Counted from the first letter of the stretch, positions 25,076-34,785 are shown. The stretch is 64,000 bases of DNA from Yersinia enterocolitica subsp. enterocolitica (GCF_901472495.1 NZ_LR590469.1:2418001-2482000), one strand, 5' to 3'. The notes: generated by a model from the letters alone, not told the origin. Numbers and translations are program-made.

Positions 25076-27955
25076 TTATTCGTAGTCACTGATAGGTACG
25101 CATGAGCAGAACAAATTACGGTCACCGTACACATCATCCAGACGTTTCACGCTCGGCCAGTATTTATTCTCCATCACACCTGCCACCGGGAATACCGCTA
25201 GCTCACGACTGTACGGATGCTGCCACTCATCGACCAGCTCAGCTTGAGTATGCGGCGCATTCACCAACGGGTTGTCTTCCAGTGGCCATTCACCACGAGC
25301 CACTTTCTCGATTTCCGCGCGGATAGCCAGCATGGCGTCGATAAAGCGGTCTAACTCAACTTTACCTTCTGATTCAGTCGGTTCCACCATCAGCGTGCCC
25401 GCCACCGGGAAGGACATGGTTGGCGCATGGAAGCCGAAGTCGATTAAGCGCTTGGCGATATCCATCTCACTGATTCCGGTCGCTTCTTTCAGCGGGCGAA
25501 TATCCAGAATACATTCATGCGCCACCCGGCCATCATGGCCGGTATACAGCACCGGATAGGCCTCTTTCAGGCGAGTTGCAATGTAGTTGGCATTCAGAAT
25601 CGCGACCTGACTGGCTTGTTTCAGCCCATCAGCCCCCATCATACGGATGTACATCCAGCTGATAGGCAAGATTGACGCACTACCAAATGGGGCCGCCGAA
25701 ACCGCGCCCTGTTGGGTCGTCATACCATCAATTTGCACCACACTGTGGCCCGGAACAAACGGCGCTAAATGTGCTTTAACACCAATCGGCCCCATACCTG
25801 GGCCACCACCGCCGTGTGGAATACAGAAGGTTTTATGTAAGTTCAGGTGAGAAACATCCGCGCCAATATAGCCCGGAGTGGTTATTCCCACCTGCGCATT
25901 CATGTTTGCGCCATCGAGGTAAACCTGACCACCAAACTGATGCACAATCTGGCAAACTTCGCGGATGGTTTCTTCGTACACGCCGTGAGTCGACGGGTAA
26001 GTCACCATAATACAAGAGAGTTCATCACCTGCTTCACCCGCCTTCTGGCGCAGGTCGTGCAAATCGATATTCCCTTGCTTATCACAGGCCACCACCACTA
26101 CGGACATACCGGCCATTTGTGCCGATGCCGGGTTGGTGCCGTGAGCCGAGCTTGGGATCAAACAGATATGACGGCTCGCCTGATTGCGGCTTTCATGATA
26201 ACGGCGAATCGCCAGTAACCCTGCATATTCGCCTTGCGCGCCAGAGTTTGGCTGCATACAAACCGCATCATAACCGGTCAGTTGCACCAACCATTGTGAC
26301 AGTTGACCAATCATTTGCTGATAACCCGCAGCTTGTTCCGGCGGGCAGAATGGGTGCAATTCAGCGAATTCCGGCCAGGTTATCGGGATCATCTCGGCGG
26401 CAGCATTCAGCTTCATGGTGCAAGAGCCCAGCGGGATCATCGCCTGATTCAGTGCTAAATCTTTGCGTTCTAAACGATGCATATAACGCATCATTTCGGT
26501 TTCGCTGTGGTAACGATTAAATACCGGGTGAGTCAGAATTGGCTCCTGGCGCAGCATGCCCGTTTGAATCGACTGACTATTCTGGCTGACTTTGGCATCA
26601 AGCAGGTCAATATCGAGACCGTGGTTATCACCAACTAACAAGGTGAAGAGAATTTGAAGATCTTCACGCGAGGTAGTTTCATCCAGCGTGATACCTACTG
26701 CACCATGAATATCAGTTCGCAGATTAATACCAAAACTCAATGCGCGAGCCAATACAGCAGCTTTATCTTTCACTTCGACAGTCAATGTATCGAACCAATG
26801 GGTGAAACGCAGTGCCAGACCAGCTTGTTGCAAGCCCGCCGCCAGAATATCAGTCATGCGGTGAATGCGACCCGCGATGCGCTGCAAGCCTTGTGGGCCA
26901 TGATAAACCGCATACAAGCTGGCGATATTGGCCAGTAAAACCTGAGAAGTACAGATATTGGAGTTGGCTTTCTCGCGACGGATATGTTGCTCGCGAGTTT
27001 GCATCGCCATTCGCAACGCGGTGTTACCAGCGGCATCACGGGAAACACCGATAATCCGCCCCGGCATGGAGCGTTTAAACTCGTCGCGGCAGGCAAAGAA
27101 TGCCGCGTGTGGGCCACCGTAGCCCATAGGGACACCAAAGCGCTGAGCCGAGCCAAACACCACATCAGCACCTTGCTTACCCGGTGCGGTCAACAGCACT
27201 AACGCCATAATATCGGCGGCAACACTGGTAATGATTTTGCGTTTTTTCAGCTCAGCCAACAGCGCGCTGTAATCATGTAGTTCACCCGTGGTGCCCACTT
27301 GTTGCAGCAACACACCGAACACGCCGTCTAACTCCAGCACTTTTTCTGCGCGGTCAACAATCACTTCGAAACCAAAGGTTTCTGCGCGGGTCAGGACGAC
27401 ATCCAGTGTTTGTGGATGGACATCATCGGCGACGAAGAAACGATTGGCGTCTTTGAGTTTACTGGCTCGTTTCGCCAACGCCATGGATTCTGCGGCTGCG
27501 GTGGCTTCATCCAATAAAGAAGCAGAAGCCAGATCCAGGCCAGTCAAGTCTTGGGTAAGTTGCTGGAAATTCAGTAATGCCTCAAGGCGACCCTGTGAAA
27601 CTTCTGGCTGATACGGAGTGTAAGCCGTGTACCAACCGGGGTTTTCCAGCATATTACGTAGAATAACCGGCGGCGTCAGAACCGGGCTGTAGCCCATGCC
27701 GATATAGGATTTATAGCGCTGATTCTGGCTGGCGATCCCTTTAAGTTCCGCCAACGCCTGATGTTCTGTGGCGGCTTCCCCCACCGGGGGCGGGCTTGGC
27801 AATTGGATATCTGCCGGAACAATCTGCTGGATCAATGTACTTAACGAGTTGGCACCAACAGCGGCCAACATCTGTTGCTGTTGTTCAGCAGAGGAGCCGA
27901 TATGGCGCTGAATAAAAGCATCGTTATGTTCAAGCTGGCTGAGATTCTGAGTCAT
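25076..27955 (-). CDS. gcvP: Glycine decarboxylase (P protein)
   Basis: The PLP-dependent subunit of the glycine cleavage system. It decarboxylates glycine and passes the aminomethyl group to lipoyl-GcvH. The length of 959 residues is near E. coli (957), with two tandem PLP-fold halves. The PLP lysine is in LNLHKTFCIPHGGGGPGMGP, with the usual glycine-rich loop after it. It is the third gene of gcvT-gcvH-gcvP. A 200-bp spacer with a structured repeat separates it from gcvH, unusually long for this operon. Confidence 0.97.
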   Translation of the reverse strand: MTQNLSQLEHNDAFIQRHIGSSAEQQQQMLAAVGANSLSTLIQQIVPADIQLPSPPPVGEAATEHQALAELKGIASQNQRYKSYIGMGYSPVLTPPVILRNMLENPGWYTAYTPYQPEVSQGRLEALLNFQQLTQDLTGLDLASASLLDEATAAAESMALAKRASKLKDANRFFVADDVHPQTLDVVLTRAETFGFEVIVDRAEKVLELDGVFGVLLQQVGTTGELHDYSALLAELKKRKIITSVAADIMALVLLTAPGKQGADVVFGSAQRFGVPMGYGGPHAAFFACRDEFKRSMPGRIIGVSRDAAGNTALRMAMQTREQHIRREKANSNICTSQVLLANIASLYAVYHGPQGLQRIAGRIHRMTDILAAGLQQAGLALRFTHWFDTLTVEVKDKAAVLARALSFGINLRTDIHGAVGITLDETTSREDLQILFTLLVGDNHGLDIDLLDAKVSQNSQSIQTGMLRQEPILTHPVFNRYHSETEMMRYMHRLERKDLALNQAMIPLGSCTMKLNAAAEMIPITWPEFAELHPFCPPEQAAGYQQMIGQLSQWLVQLTGYDAVCMQPNSGAQGEYAGLLAIRRYHESRNQASRHICLIPSSAHGTNPASAQMAGMSVVVVACDKQGNIDLHDLRQKAGEAGDELSCIMVTYPSTHGVYEETIREVCQIVHQFGGQVYLDGANMNAQVGITTPGYIGADVSHLNLHKTFCIPHGGGGPGMGPIGVKAHLAPFVPGHSVVQIDGMTTQQGAVSAAPFGSASILPISWMYIRMMGADGLKQASQVAILNANYIATRLKEAYPVLYTGHDGRVAHECILDIRPLKEATGISEMDIAKRLIDFGFHAPTMSFPVAGTLMVEPTESEGKVELDRFIDAMLAIRAEIEKVARGEWPLEDNPLVNAPHTQAELVDEWQHPYSRELAVFPVAGVMENKYWPSVKRLDDVYGDRNLFCSCVPISDYE

Positions 27956-28030
27956 TTGCTACACATTCCTGAATAGGGCATGGGACGGGAGATATTTGAG
28001 ATTAACCGCGCCTTGGAGAGGTTTTAGAAA

Positions 28031-28140
28031 TACTCACAAAGCCGAACTAAGGGGAAACACGTCGTTCGGGTCGTAGTGGCGTGAGCCACCGGTGCGCCCG
28101 CAGACGTGGTCAACCCTTAGCTCATTGCACTTCACTCACC
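28031..28140. repeat. Structured repeat, family 2, copy B (gcvH-gcvP spacer)
   Basis: A segment with outer stem CTAAGGG / CCCTTAG (28046-28120), an inner GGGTCGTAG, and CCGGTGCGCCC. It aligns with 41782-41890: CAAAGCCGAACTAAGGGG here versus CAAAGTCAACTGAAGGGG there, then GGGTCGTAG in both. It lies inside the gcv operon, so it must be present in the gcvTHP mRNA. I do not recognise the family. Confidence 0.55.
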
Positions 28141-28155
28141 TCAGGCTTTTTTCAT

Positions 28156-28542
28156 TTATTCTTCAATGGTCGCCAGATACGCCTCAGCATCTAACAAACT
28201 ATCCAACTCACTTTCATCAGAAGCTTTGATGCTAAATAGCCAGCCATCGGTATAAGGCGCGCTGTTCACCAGCTCTGGGGAGCTTTCCAGTTCAGCATTC
28301 ACAGCGATGATTTCACCACTGATTGGCGCATAAATGTCAGAAGCAGCTTTAACGGATTCGGCAACAGCGCAATCGCTGCCAGCGGAAACTTCACTGCCCA
28401 CTTCAGGCAAATCAACAAACACCATGTCACCCAGTAGCTCTTGTGCATGCTCGGTGATCCCGACGCTGTACACGCCATCACCATCGGCACGAACCCACTC
28501 ATGAGATGACGCATATTTCAAATCTGCTGGTACATTGCTCAT
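28156..28542 (-). CDS. gcvH: Glycine cleavage system H protein
   Basis: A 128-residue lipoyl carrier that shuttles the aminomethyl group between GcvP, GcvT and the L protein. The lipoylation site is Lys65 in VAESVKAASDIYAP. It is also a hub for lipoate transfer in some bacteria. It is the second gene of the operon, 66 bp after gcvT, with GAGCAGC as ribosome binding region. Confidence 0.97.
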   Translation of the reverse strand: MSNVPADLKYASSHEWVRADGDGVYSVGITEHAQELLGDMVFVDLPEVGSEVSAGSDCAVAESVKAASDIYAPISGEIIAVNAELESSPELVNSAPYTDGWLFSIKASDESELDSLLDAEAYLATIEE

Positions 28543-28608
28543 TGCTGCTCCTTAAAAAGGGTAGAGCCAAAAAGGTGTGGCTCGTAGAATTCGGAATACT
28601 CTAAATAA

Positions 28609-29706
28609 TTACAGCGCGACCGGTTTACCCGCCCGCACAAAACCCGGTTTTGTGACCCGCACCGGCATTTCACGGTTGCGGATTTGCACTACTGCATTTT
28701 CACCTATCCCCGCAGGGACACGGGCCAGTGCAATACTAAAACCCAGTGTAGGAGAGAATGAACCGCTGGTTATCACGCCCACATGCTGATTGCCCGAATC
28801 ATCAGAAAAATGCACCGGCAACTCATTACGTAATACACCTTTTTCGGTCATGATCAAACCTACCAATTGCTCAGTTCCGTTAGCACGTTGCTGCTCAAGT
28901 GCTTCGCGGCCGATAAACTGGCGGTCTTCTGGCAACCAGGCCACTGTCCAGCCCATATTGGCGGCGAGCGGCGAAACGCCTTCGTCCATCTCCTGACCGT
29001 AGAGATTCATACCGGCTTCCAGACGCAAAGTGTCTCGTGCACCAAGGCCAGCAGGTTTCACACCAGCAGCCAACAACTGTTGCCAAAATTCGACAACCCG
29101 TTCTTTAGGTAGCGCAATTTCGTAACCTGCTTCGCCGGTATAGCCGGTGGTGGCGATAAACAAATCATCAGCCTGAATACCAAAGAACGGCTTCATTCCT
29201 GCGATCGCTTGTTGCTGCTCAGGAGTTAGTAAGGTCGCGACTTTCTGTTGTGCTGTTGGGCCTTGCACTGCTACCAGCGCCAAATCATCACGTACAGTGA
29301 CATCAACCTGATACGGCTCAGCATTCTGAATGATCCAGTTCAGATCTTTTTCGCGGGTAGCAGAGTTAACCACTAAACGGAAATAGTCTTCGCGTAGGAA
29401 ATAGACAATCAAATCATCGATAACACCGCCGGAGGCATTCAGCATTGCGGTATAAAGGGCTTTGCCCGGTTGGGTCAGTTTGGCAACATCATTAGCTAAT
29501 AGATAACGCAGGAATTCACGGGTACGAGCACCGTGTAAGTCGACAATAGTCATGTGCGAGACATCAAACATACCGGCATCCTGGCGCACGATATGGTGCT
29601 CATCGATTTGGGAACCATAATGCAATGGCATCATCCAGCCATGAAAATCTACCATGCGCGCACCGCACGCCACGTGTTGGTCATACAGCGGGGTCTGCTT
29701 AGCCAT
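28609..29706 (-). CDS. gcvT: Aminomethyltransferase (T protein)
   Basis: Transfers the methylene group from aminomethyl-lipoyl-GcvH to tetrahydrofolate and releases ammonia. It has 365 residues (E. coli 364). Landmarks are the folate-binding core FDVSHMTIVDLHG, the TGYTGEAGYEIALP block, and the catalytic Asp region in LGARDTLRLEAGMNLYGQEMDE. It is the first gene of gcvTHP. The long spacer to ubiI contains an ERIC element and a hairpin. No glycine riboswitch was seen; enterobacteria use GcvA/GcvR and GcvB instead. Confidence 0.97.
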   Translation of the reverse strand: MAKQTPLYDQHVACGARMVDFHGWMMPLHYGSQIDEHHIVRQDAGMFDVSHMTIVDLHGARTREFLRYLLANDVAKLTQPGKALYTAMLNASGGVIDDLIVYFLREDYFRLVVNSATREKDLNWIIQNAEPYQVDVTVRDDLALVAVQGPTAQQKVATLLTPEQQQAIAGMKPFFGIQADDLFIATTGYTGEAGYEIALPKERVVEFWQQLLAAGVKPAGLGARDTLRLEAGMNLYGQEMDEGVSPLAANMGWTVAWLPEDRQFIGREALEQQRANGTEQLVGLIMTEKGVLRNELPVHFSDDSGNQHVGVITSGSFSPTLGFSIALARVPAGIGENAVVQIRNREMPVRVTKPGFVRAGKPVAL

Positions 29707-29720
29707 CTACTCTCCCTCAA

Positions 29721-29848
29721 TATACCCTTCGCACTTGAAGCCGTAGGGGCGTTGGCTACGTTCATTCACCCGAATCACTTACCGGTGTAAGCTTATCGGG
29801 AATTCATTCGCTTGCCGCCTACCTACAACGCCAATTGCTTTGGCTATA
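29721..29848. repeat. ERIC element
   Basis: 128 bp, from TATACCCTTCGCACTTGAAG to TTGCTTTGGCTATA, lying 15 bp upstream of the gcvT start. It therefore occupies the gcvT leader or promoter region. The remainder of the 507-bp ubiI-gcvT spacer (29849-30213) is AT-rich with one strong inverted repeat and no ORF. Confidence 0.85.
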
Positions 29849-30097
29849 ACATGTCATGAGTGTTTTATACCGGCTTCATCCCCCAATAAAAATAGGCATG
29901 AACACCGTTACGCAAACAATACCTTTTACCCAACGTTATCACTGAATCCATCAGGTAACCATAAGCTAAAATAGGCGATAACCAGAGTTAGGACGACAAA
30001 AGGCAGGGGTATTGTGCAGAGTTTTCCACTGTAAAAATGCGCCCAGAGGCACATAATTAACAATTAAAGCGTAAAAATAGCGATGTTATATAACGAA

Positions 30098-30141
30098 ACA
30101 ACCAAAACCCTGTCAGAATCAACTTATCAGGCTTTGGTTGT
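30098..30141 (-). terminator. Inverted repeat, probable terminator after ubiI
   Basis: ACAACCAAA-A-CCCTG and CAGGCTTTGGTTGT are near-perfect inverted arms about 15 bases long with a loop of about 15. On the minus strand it is followed by TTCGTTAT, a weak T-tract. It lies between the ubiI stop and gcvT, so termination of the pepP-ubiH-ubiI transcript is the simplest reading. A regulator binding site for gcv is an alternative. Confidence 0.5.
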
Positions 30142-30213
30142 ACATAAAAAAACTAATGCGAAAAGTGGGCTGAAATTAGATTATTTCAACTGAGGCGGGT
30201 TTTATACCCTGGA

Positions 30214-31428
30214 TTATTCATCGAGCCAATCGGGCAAATCATTTAACCCCATCGCCTGACGCACTAACTGTGGTTTGATACCCGGTAAGTTATCAGCCAA
30301 TGTTAACCCAATATCACGCAGCAGTTTTTTAGCGGGATTATTTCCGGCAAATAAATCACGAAACCCCTGCATACTGGCTAGCATCACCGCAGCACGGTGT
30401 TTACGGCGACGTTCATAGCGGCGTAAATAAAGGTGTTGGCCAATATCTTTGCCCTGACGCTGCAAGCGCCGGAGTTCTGAAACCAATTCAGCAGCATCCA
30501 TAAAGCCTAAATTCACCCCCTGCCCAGCCAATGGATGCACGGTATGGGCAGCATCACCGACCAAAGCCAACCGGTGAGCGGCAAAACTGCGCGCATATCG
30601 CCCGGTCAGTGGGAAGGTTTGGCGCTCGCTTTCAAGTTGGCATTGCCCCAGTCGCATATCAAATGCCATTCCCAACTCGCGGTTAAACTGCTCTGCGGGC
30701 AGTGCGGTTAACTCAGCGGCGCGATCAGGTGAGACTGACCAAACAATCGAGCTAAGATGCGGGTCGCTAAATGGCAGGAATGCTAAAATGCCGTCGCCAT
30801 GAAACACCTGTCTGGCCGTGGCCTGATGGGCTTCTTCAGTGCGAATAGTGGCCACCAGCGCGTGATGGGCATAATCCCAAAATGTCAGAGGGATATCAGC
30901 ATGTTGGCGCAACCAAGAGTTGGCCCCATCGGCCCCGACCACCAGTTTGGTGCTCAGCATCCGGTCATCTGTCAGCGTGATAAATGCCTCACTTTCGCCC
31001 CAAGCTACCTGTTTGATACTGGCGGGGGCCAGCAAGGTGACATCAGCCAATTGGCTTGCTCGTTGCCAGAGTGCCTGCTGAATGACCTGATTTTCAATAA
31101 TATGTCCCAGATGGCTGAAACCATACTCATCGGCGTGGAAAGCAATTTTGCCAAAACTGTCTTGATCCCACACTTCCATGCCACTATAAGGGCTGGCGCG
31201 TAGAGCCAGGATGTTCTCCCACACACCAATTTTTTGCAGTAAGCGCTCACTGGCTGCATTGATCGCCGAGACCCGAAGCGCCAGCTCACCGCTCACTGGC
31301 GCAGGTAGCGGCTCTTGTTCTGGCTGGTGTTCCAGAATGGCGATACGCAGACCGCTGCCTTGCAACCCGCAAGCCAGTGCCAGGCCGACCATTCCGCCAC
31401 CAGCGATTACCACGTCATATGATTGCAT
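30214..31428 (-). CDS. ubiI: 2-octaprenylphenol (C5) hydroxylase UbiI
   Basis: An FAD-dependent monooxygenase that adds the C5 hydroxyl in ubiquinone synthesis (formerly VisC). It has 404 residues. The N-terminal ADP-binding fold is DVVIAGGGMVGLALACGLQG, and the family motifs VVGADGANSWLRQ and GDAAHTVHPLAGQGVNLGFMD are intact. It is adjacent to and paralogous with ubiH. It is the last gene of the ygfB-pepP-ubiH-ubiI cluster, which is conserved in enterobacteria. Confidence 0.95.
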   Translation of the reverse strand: MQSYDVVIAGGGMVGLALACGLQGSGLRIAILEHQPEQEPLPAPVSGELALRVSAINAASERLLQKIGVWENILALRASPYSGMEVWDQDSFGKIAFHADEYGFSHLGHIIENQVIQQALWQRASQLADVTLLAPASIKQVAWGESEAFITLTDDRMLSTKLVVGADGANSWLRQHADIPLTFWDYAHHALVATIRTEEAHQATARQVFHGDGILAFLPFSDPHLSSIVWSVSPDRAAELTALPAEQFNRELGMAFDMRLGQCQLESERQTFPLTGRYARSFAAHRLALVGDAAHTVHPLAGQGVNLGFMDAAELVSELRRLQRQGKDIGQHLYLRRYERRRKHRAAVMLASMQGFRDLFAGNNPAKKLLRDIGLTLADNLPGIKPQLVRQAMGLNDLPDWLDE

Positions 31429-31463
31429 ACCGAGATATATCCCATGAAAATATGAACTTTATT

Positions 31464-31512
31464 TACCCGATAGATTTCTCGATGCAGGAAGCAACGTGAA
31501 AGATGACGGGTA
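31464..31512. repeat. Short ERIC-derived palindrome
   Basis: 49 bp from TACCCGATAGATTTCTCGATG to AAGATGACGGGTA, containing only the outer arms of an ERIC-like element. It fills most of the ubiH-ubiI spacer. A similar deletion derivative lies at 34717-34785. Confidence 0.55.
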
Positions 31513-31515
31513 AAA

Positions 31516-32685
31516 CTAGCGACCGCCCCATCCCAGCGTGCGCCGCGCGAAAGTATCACGGATTGCAGGTATCTGTTCCATCGACATCAAAGCAAGATTG
31601 CGGCCAACCACCAACGGCCCATAGCGGTTGGCAAACAGGCGAATTAACCCATCAGTGATGCCAATAGTTGCCTGTTGATCAGGTTCCCGCCACCGTTGAT
31701 ATTGACTGAGTACCTTATAATCACCGGGATCATCCCCCGCCCGCGCGATAGTTTCTGCTAATGTCATCACATCACGCAGACCGAGATTAAACCCCTGACC
31801 GGCAATCGGATGCAATGTTTGGGCGGCATTACCGACTAATGCCAGACGATGGCTAACATGGCGCGTGGCCGTGAGCAATTGCAGTGGGTAACTATGGCGT
31901 TTGCCAGCATGGAGCATTTTCCCCAAACGCCAGCCAAAAGCGCGCTGTAATTCCGCCAGAAAACGGACATCATCCCAGCTATCAACCTGTGCTCTATCTT
32001 CTTTGGCATGACACCACACCAACGAACTGCGCCCCTGAGACATCGGCAGCAGCGCCAACGGCCCATTACGGGTAAAGCGCTCAAAAGCACGCCCGTTGGG
32101 TAGCTCAGAAGTCGTGACATTAGCGATCACTGCAATCTGTTGATAATCCTGCTGCTGCCACTGAATGTTACAGGCCTGAGCCAATGCGGAATGAGAGCCA
32201 TCCGCCGCCACCAACAGTTTAGCGTGAAGCTGTTGGCCTTTATCCAATGTCACCGTGGCAGATTCAGCCGTGCGAACCACATCAACCATTTTGGCCGGGC
32301 AATGTAGGGTCACTCCCGGTGCTTTCTGCAATAAGGCAAATAGCCGCTTACCCGCATCAAACAACTCGATAACCTGGCCCAGTGCCGGAACCCGATAATC
32401 TTGCGCCCGAAGGTTCACAAAACCGGAATGGCCACTATCACTGACGTGAACATGTTCTATGGCGGTGGCGCAATCGGCCAGCGCCGACCAGAGGCCAATA
32501 CTATCCAATTGCTGACAGGTGCCGTGCGCCAAAGCAATGGCACGGGCATCAAAACCCGGATGCTGCCTGCTATCAGGACGTTGCGCTTCAACCAGCGCCA
32601 CCGGCATCTTCCCATGCGTAAGGGATGAAATAGCCAGCGCCAATGTTGCACCGGCCATACCGCCACCGACAATTATCACGCTCAT
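31516..32685 (-). CDS. ubiH: 2-octaprenyl-6-methoxyphenol hydroxylase UbiH
   Basis: An FAD monooxygenase for the C1 hydroxylation in ubiquinone synthesis. It has 389 residues with the FAD fold VIIVGGGMAGATLALAIS, the middle motif VAADGSHSALAQ, and VGNAAQTLHPIAGQGFNLGLRD. In this last motif Asn replaces the more usual Asp (GDAAH), as also seen in E. coli UbiH. It starts 3 bp after the pepP stop, which indicates cotranscription. Confidence 0.95.
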   Translation of the reverse strand: MSVIIVGGGMAGATLALAISSLTHGKMPVALVEAQRPDSRQHPGFDARAIALAHGTCQQLDSIGLWSALADCATAIEHVHVSDSGHSGFVNLRAQDYRVPALGQVIELFDAGKRLFALLQKAPGVTLHCPAKMVDVVRTAESATVTLDKGQQLHAKLLVAADGSHSALAQACNIQWQQQDYQQIAVIANVTTSELPNGRAFERFTRNGPLALLPMSQGRSSLVWCHAKEDRAQVDSWDDVRFLAELQRAFGWRLGKMLHAGKRHSYPLQLLTATRHVSHRLALVGNAAQTLHPIAGQGFNLGLRDVMTLAETIARAGDDPGDYKVLSQYQRWREPDQQATIGITDGLIRLFANRYGPLVVGRNLALMSMEQIPAIRDTFARRTLGWGGR

Positions 32686-32688
32686 CAG

Positions 32689-34002
32689 TTATCTCGCTGC
32701 TGCCATAAGGGCTTCAATCTCATCGGGATCTTTTACCACACTGGCGGTCAGATTTTCATTACCCTCTGCGGTAATCACGATGTCATCTTCAATCCGAATA
32801 CCAATACCACGATATTGCGGTGGAACATCGGCATCTGGCGCAATATATAAGCCCGGCTCAATGGTCAGCACCATACCAGGTTCAAGAATACGACCACGGT
32901 CACTGTTGATATAATCGCCGACATCATGCACATCCAACCCCAGCCAGTGGCTCAGGCCGTGCATAAAGAATGGCTTGTGTGCCTGTTCGGCAATAAGCTG
33001 CTCGATATCTCCTTTCAGGATGCCCAAATCAACCAAGCCGGTGATCATAATCCGCACAACCTGCTCAGTGACTTCGCGGATACTGGTGCCTGGCCGGAAC
33101 AGCTCCAGTGCTTTGTTAATGGAGGCCAGCACGATGTCATAAATCTCGCGTTGCGCGGGAGTGAATTTGCCATTAACCGGGAAAGTACGCGTAATATCAC
33201 CGGCATAGCCCTGATATTCACAACCCGCATCAATCAGCACCAATTCACCATCCCGCAGTTCGCACTCATTTTCGGTGTAATGCAGAATGCAGCCGTTCTC
33301 ACCGCCGCCGACAATGGTGTTATAGGCCGGATAACGCGCACCATAACGGGTAAACTCATGCAGAATTTCCCCTTCCAACTGGTATTCGAACATTCCTGGG
33401 CGGCATTTCTCCATCGCACGGGTATGGGCTAACGCGCTGATTTCACCGGCTCGACGCAGCACAGCAATTTCTTCCTCTGACTTAAACAGACGCATCTCAT
33501 GCAGCCATGGCCGCCAGTCAGTCAACGTTGCGGGTGCGCGTAGATTTTTACGAAAACCGTTACGTAACTTTTCCAGCGCCGCAAAAACAATTTTATCTGC
33601 ATAATCATATTGCCCCTGCGCGTGATAAATCACATCAAGGCGATTAAGCAGCAAATAGAGTTGCTCGTCGATTTCATCGAAAGGTAATGCGCGATCAACA
33701 CCCAACTTCTCAGGTGCGGCCTCTTGCCCTAAACGGCGGCCAAACCAGATTTCAGCGGTTAAATCCCGCACCCGGTTAAACAGCACGCTGTGGTTGTGAG
33801 TCTCATCGCTTTTCACCAGAATCAGCACCGCTTGCGGCTCATTAAAGCCCGTCAGATAGCTGAAATCGCTATTCTGCCGATATGGATATTCGGAATCCGC
33901 GCTGCGCGTGGCCTCTGGTGCGGCAAAAATAATAGCAGCACTGCCCGGGGCCATCTTCGCCAACAGCGCTTGACGGCGGTTCTGGTATTCTTGCTGAGTC
34001 AT
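32689..34002 (-). CDS. pepP: Xaa-Pro aminopeptidase P
   Basis: Removes N-terminal residues ahead of proline. It is a 437-residue manganese enzyme of the M24 pita-bread fold. Metal ligands are visible in LIDAGCEYQGYAGDITRTFPV (two Asp), HGLSHWLGLDVHDVG (His), TIEPGLYI (Glu) and GIRIEDDIVI (Glu). It is the second gene after ygfB and is closely followed by ubiH. Confidence 0.96.
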   Translation of the reverse strand: MTQQEYQNRRQALLAKMAPGSAAIIFAAPEATRSADSEYPYRQNSDFSYLTGFNEPQAVLILVKSDETHNHSVLFNRVRDLTAEIWFGRRLGQEAAPEKLGVDRALPFDEIDEQLYLLLNRLDVIYHAQGQYDYADKIVFAALEKLRNGFRKNLRAPATLTDWRPWLHEMRLFKSEEEIAVLRRAGEISALAHTRAMEKCRPGMFEYQLEGEILHEFTRYGARYPAYNTIVGGGENGCILHYTENECELRDGELVLIDAGCEYQGYAGDITRTFPVNGKFTPAQREIYDIVLASINKALELFRPGTSIREVTEQVVRIMITGLVDLGILKGDIEQLIAEQAHKPFFMHGLSHWLGLDVHDVGDYINSDRGRILEPGMVLTIEPGLYIAPDADVPPQYRGIGIRIEDDIVITAEGNENLTASVVKDPDEIEALMAAAR

Positions 34003-34056
34003 TACACTCTCCTGAAATATCCGATTTTTATCATTTAACGCATAACACTGATTCGT

Positions 34057-34635
34057 CTAGTGTAATGTCGGCTTGCGTATTTCCGGTGCAGTCGGTTTTT
34101 CTTGGGTAAATTCGATATGACACAAGATAGCCGCGACACGGACATACTCAATGACTTCTTCCAGCGATTGAGCCAATTCTTCCTGATCTTCATCTTCGTC
34201 ATACCCTAACTGAGCGATATTCCGTAAATCATCAATGGCCTCACCCACTTCATCTTTCACTTGCGCCAACTTCGGTTGCAGCATTCCAAGCCCTAACAGG
34301 AAATGGTTTACCCAGCCGGATAATGCATCAGCACGGTCAAAAACAGTCACTTCTTCCCCTTCAGGAATCAGCAACTGGAACATAAAACCTTCGTTTTCCA
34401 GCGCTTCTTGTGTTGCTTCATGTAACTGTTGTAACGGCAAACCCAGGGCTTGTGAGAAGGCAATACCCTCATTGGTCAAGTCATGCACCAGTGCGCGCCA
34501 GCCATCGTCTTTACTGCCTCCGCACAGCATGCCGCTGATCAGGCCATGCATTTCAGCCGGGGTTAATGCCACTGCTTGCTGGTTCAATGCCAGGGCCAGT
34601 GATTGGTAAGTTGGTAATGTATTCTCTATAGACAT
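34057..34635 (-). CDS. ygfB: UPF0149 family protein YgfB
   Basis: A 192-residue cytosolic alpha-helical protein of the UPF0149 family (family block MHGLISGMLCGGSKDDGW near residue 45, and FLLGLGMLQPKLAQV). In Pseudomonas a homologue represses ampDh3 expression; the role in enterobacteria is unclear. It is acidic. It is the first gene of the pepP-ubi cluster and divergent from zapA, across two ERIC-type repeats. Confidence 0.92.
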   Translation of the reverse strand: MSIENTLPTYQSLALALNQQAVALTPAEMHGLISGMLCGGSKDDGWRALVHDLTNEGIAFSQALGLPLQQLHEATQEALENEGFMFQLLIPEGEEVTVFDRADALSGWVNHFLLGLGMLQPKLAQVKDEVGEAIDDLRNIAQLGYDEDEDQEELAQSLEEVIEYVRVAAILCHIEFTQEKPTAPEIRKPTLH

Positions 34636-34716
34636 GCGTATTGGTCATCGTTGGCAGGATAAGTTCGTGTTATGCTACCACCAAGAAAGGTCGCTATACC
34701 AGAAAACGCAATGCAC

Positions 34717-34785
34717 TATATCCTATAGATTTCAAGATGCAGGAAGCGGCAAAGCCTCTTGTCACTTGAAAAATAATGGATATAT
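34717..34785. repeat. Short ERIC-derived palindrome
   Basis: TATATCCTATAGATTTCAAG to CACTTGAAAAATAATGGATATA carries the outer arms of an ERIC-type element and lacks its core. It abuts the full ERIC that follows and shares its TATA boundary. Confidence 0.6.

Noticed and set aside
26119..27611. Plus-strand ORFs of about 95-133 codons
   Set aside because: They are antisense to gcvP in a region of strong codon bias; no motif is present.
29707..30213. Glycine riboswitch before gcvT
   Set aside because: I see no tandem glycine aptamer motifs; enterobacteria control gcv by GcvA, GcvR and the small RNA GcvB.
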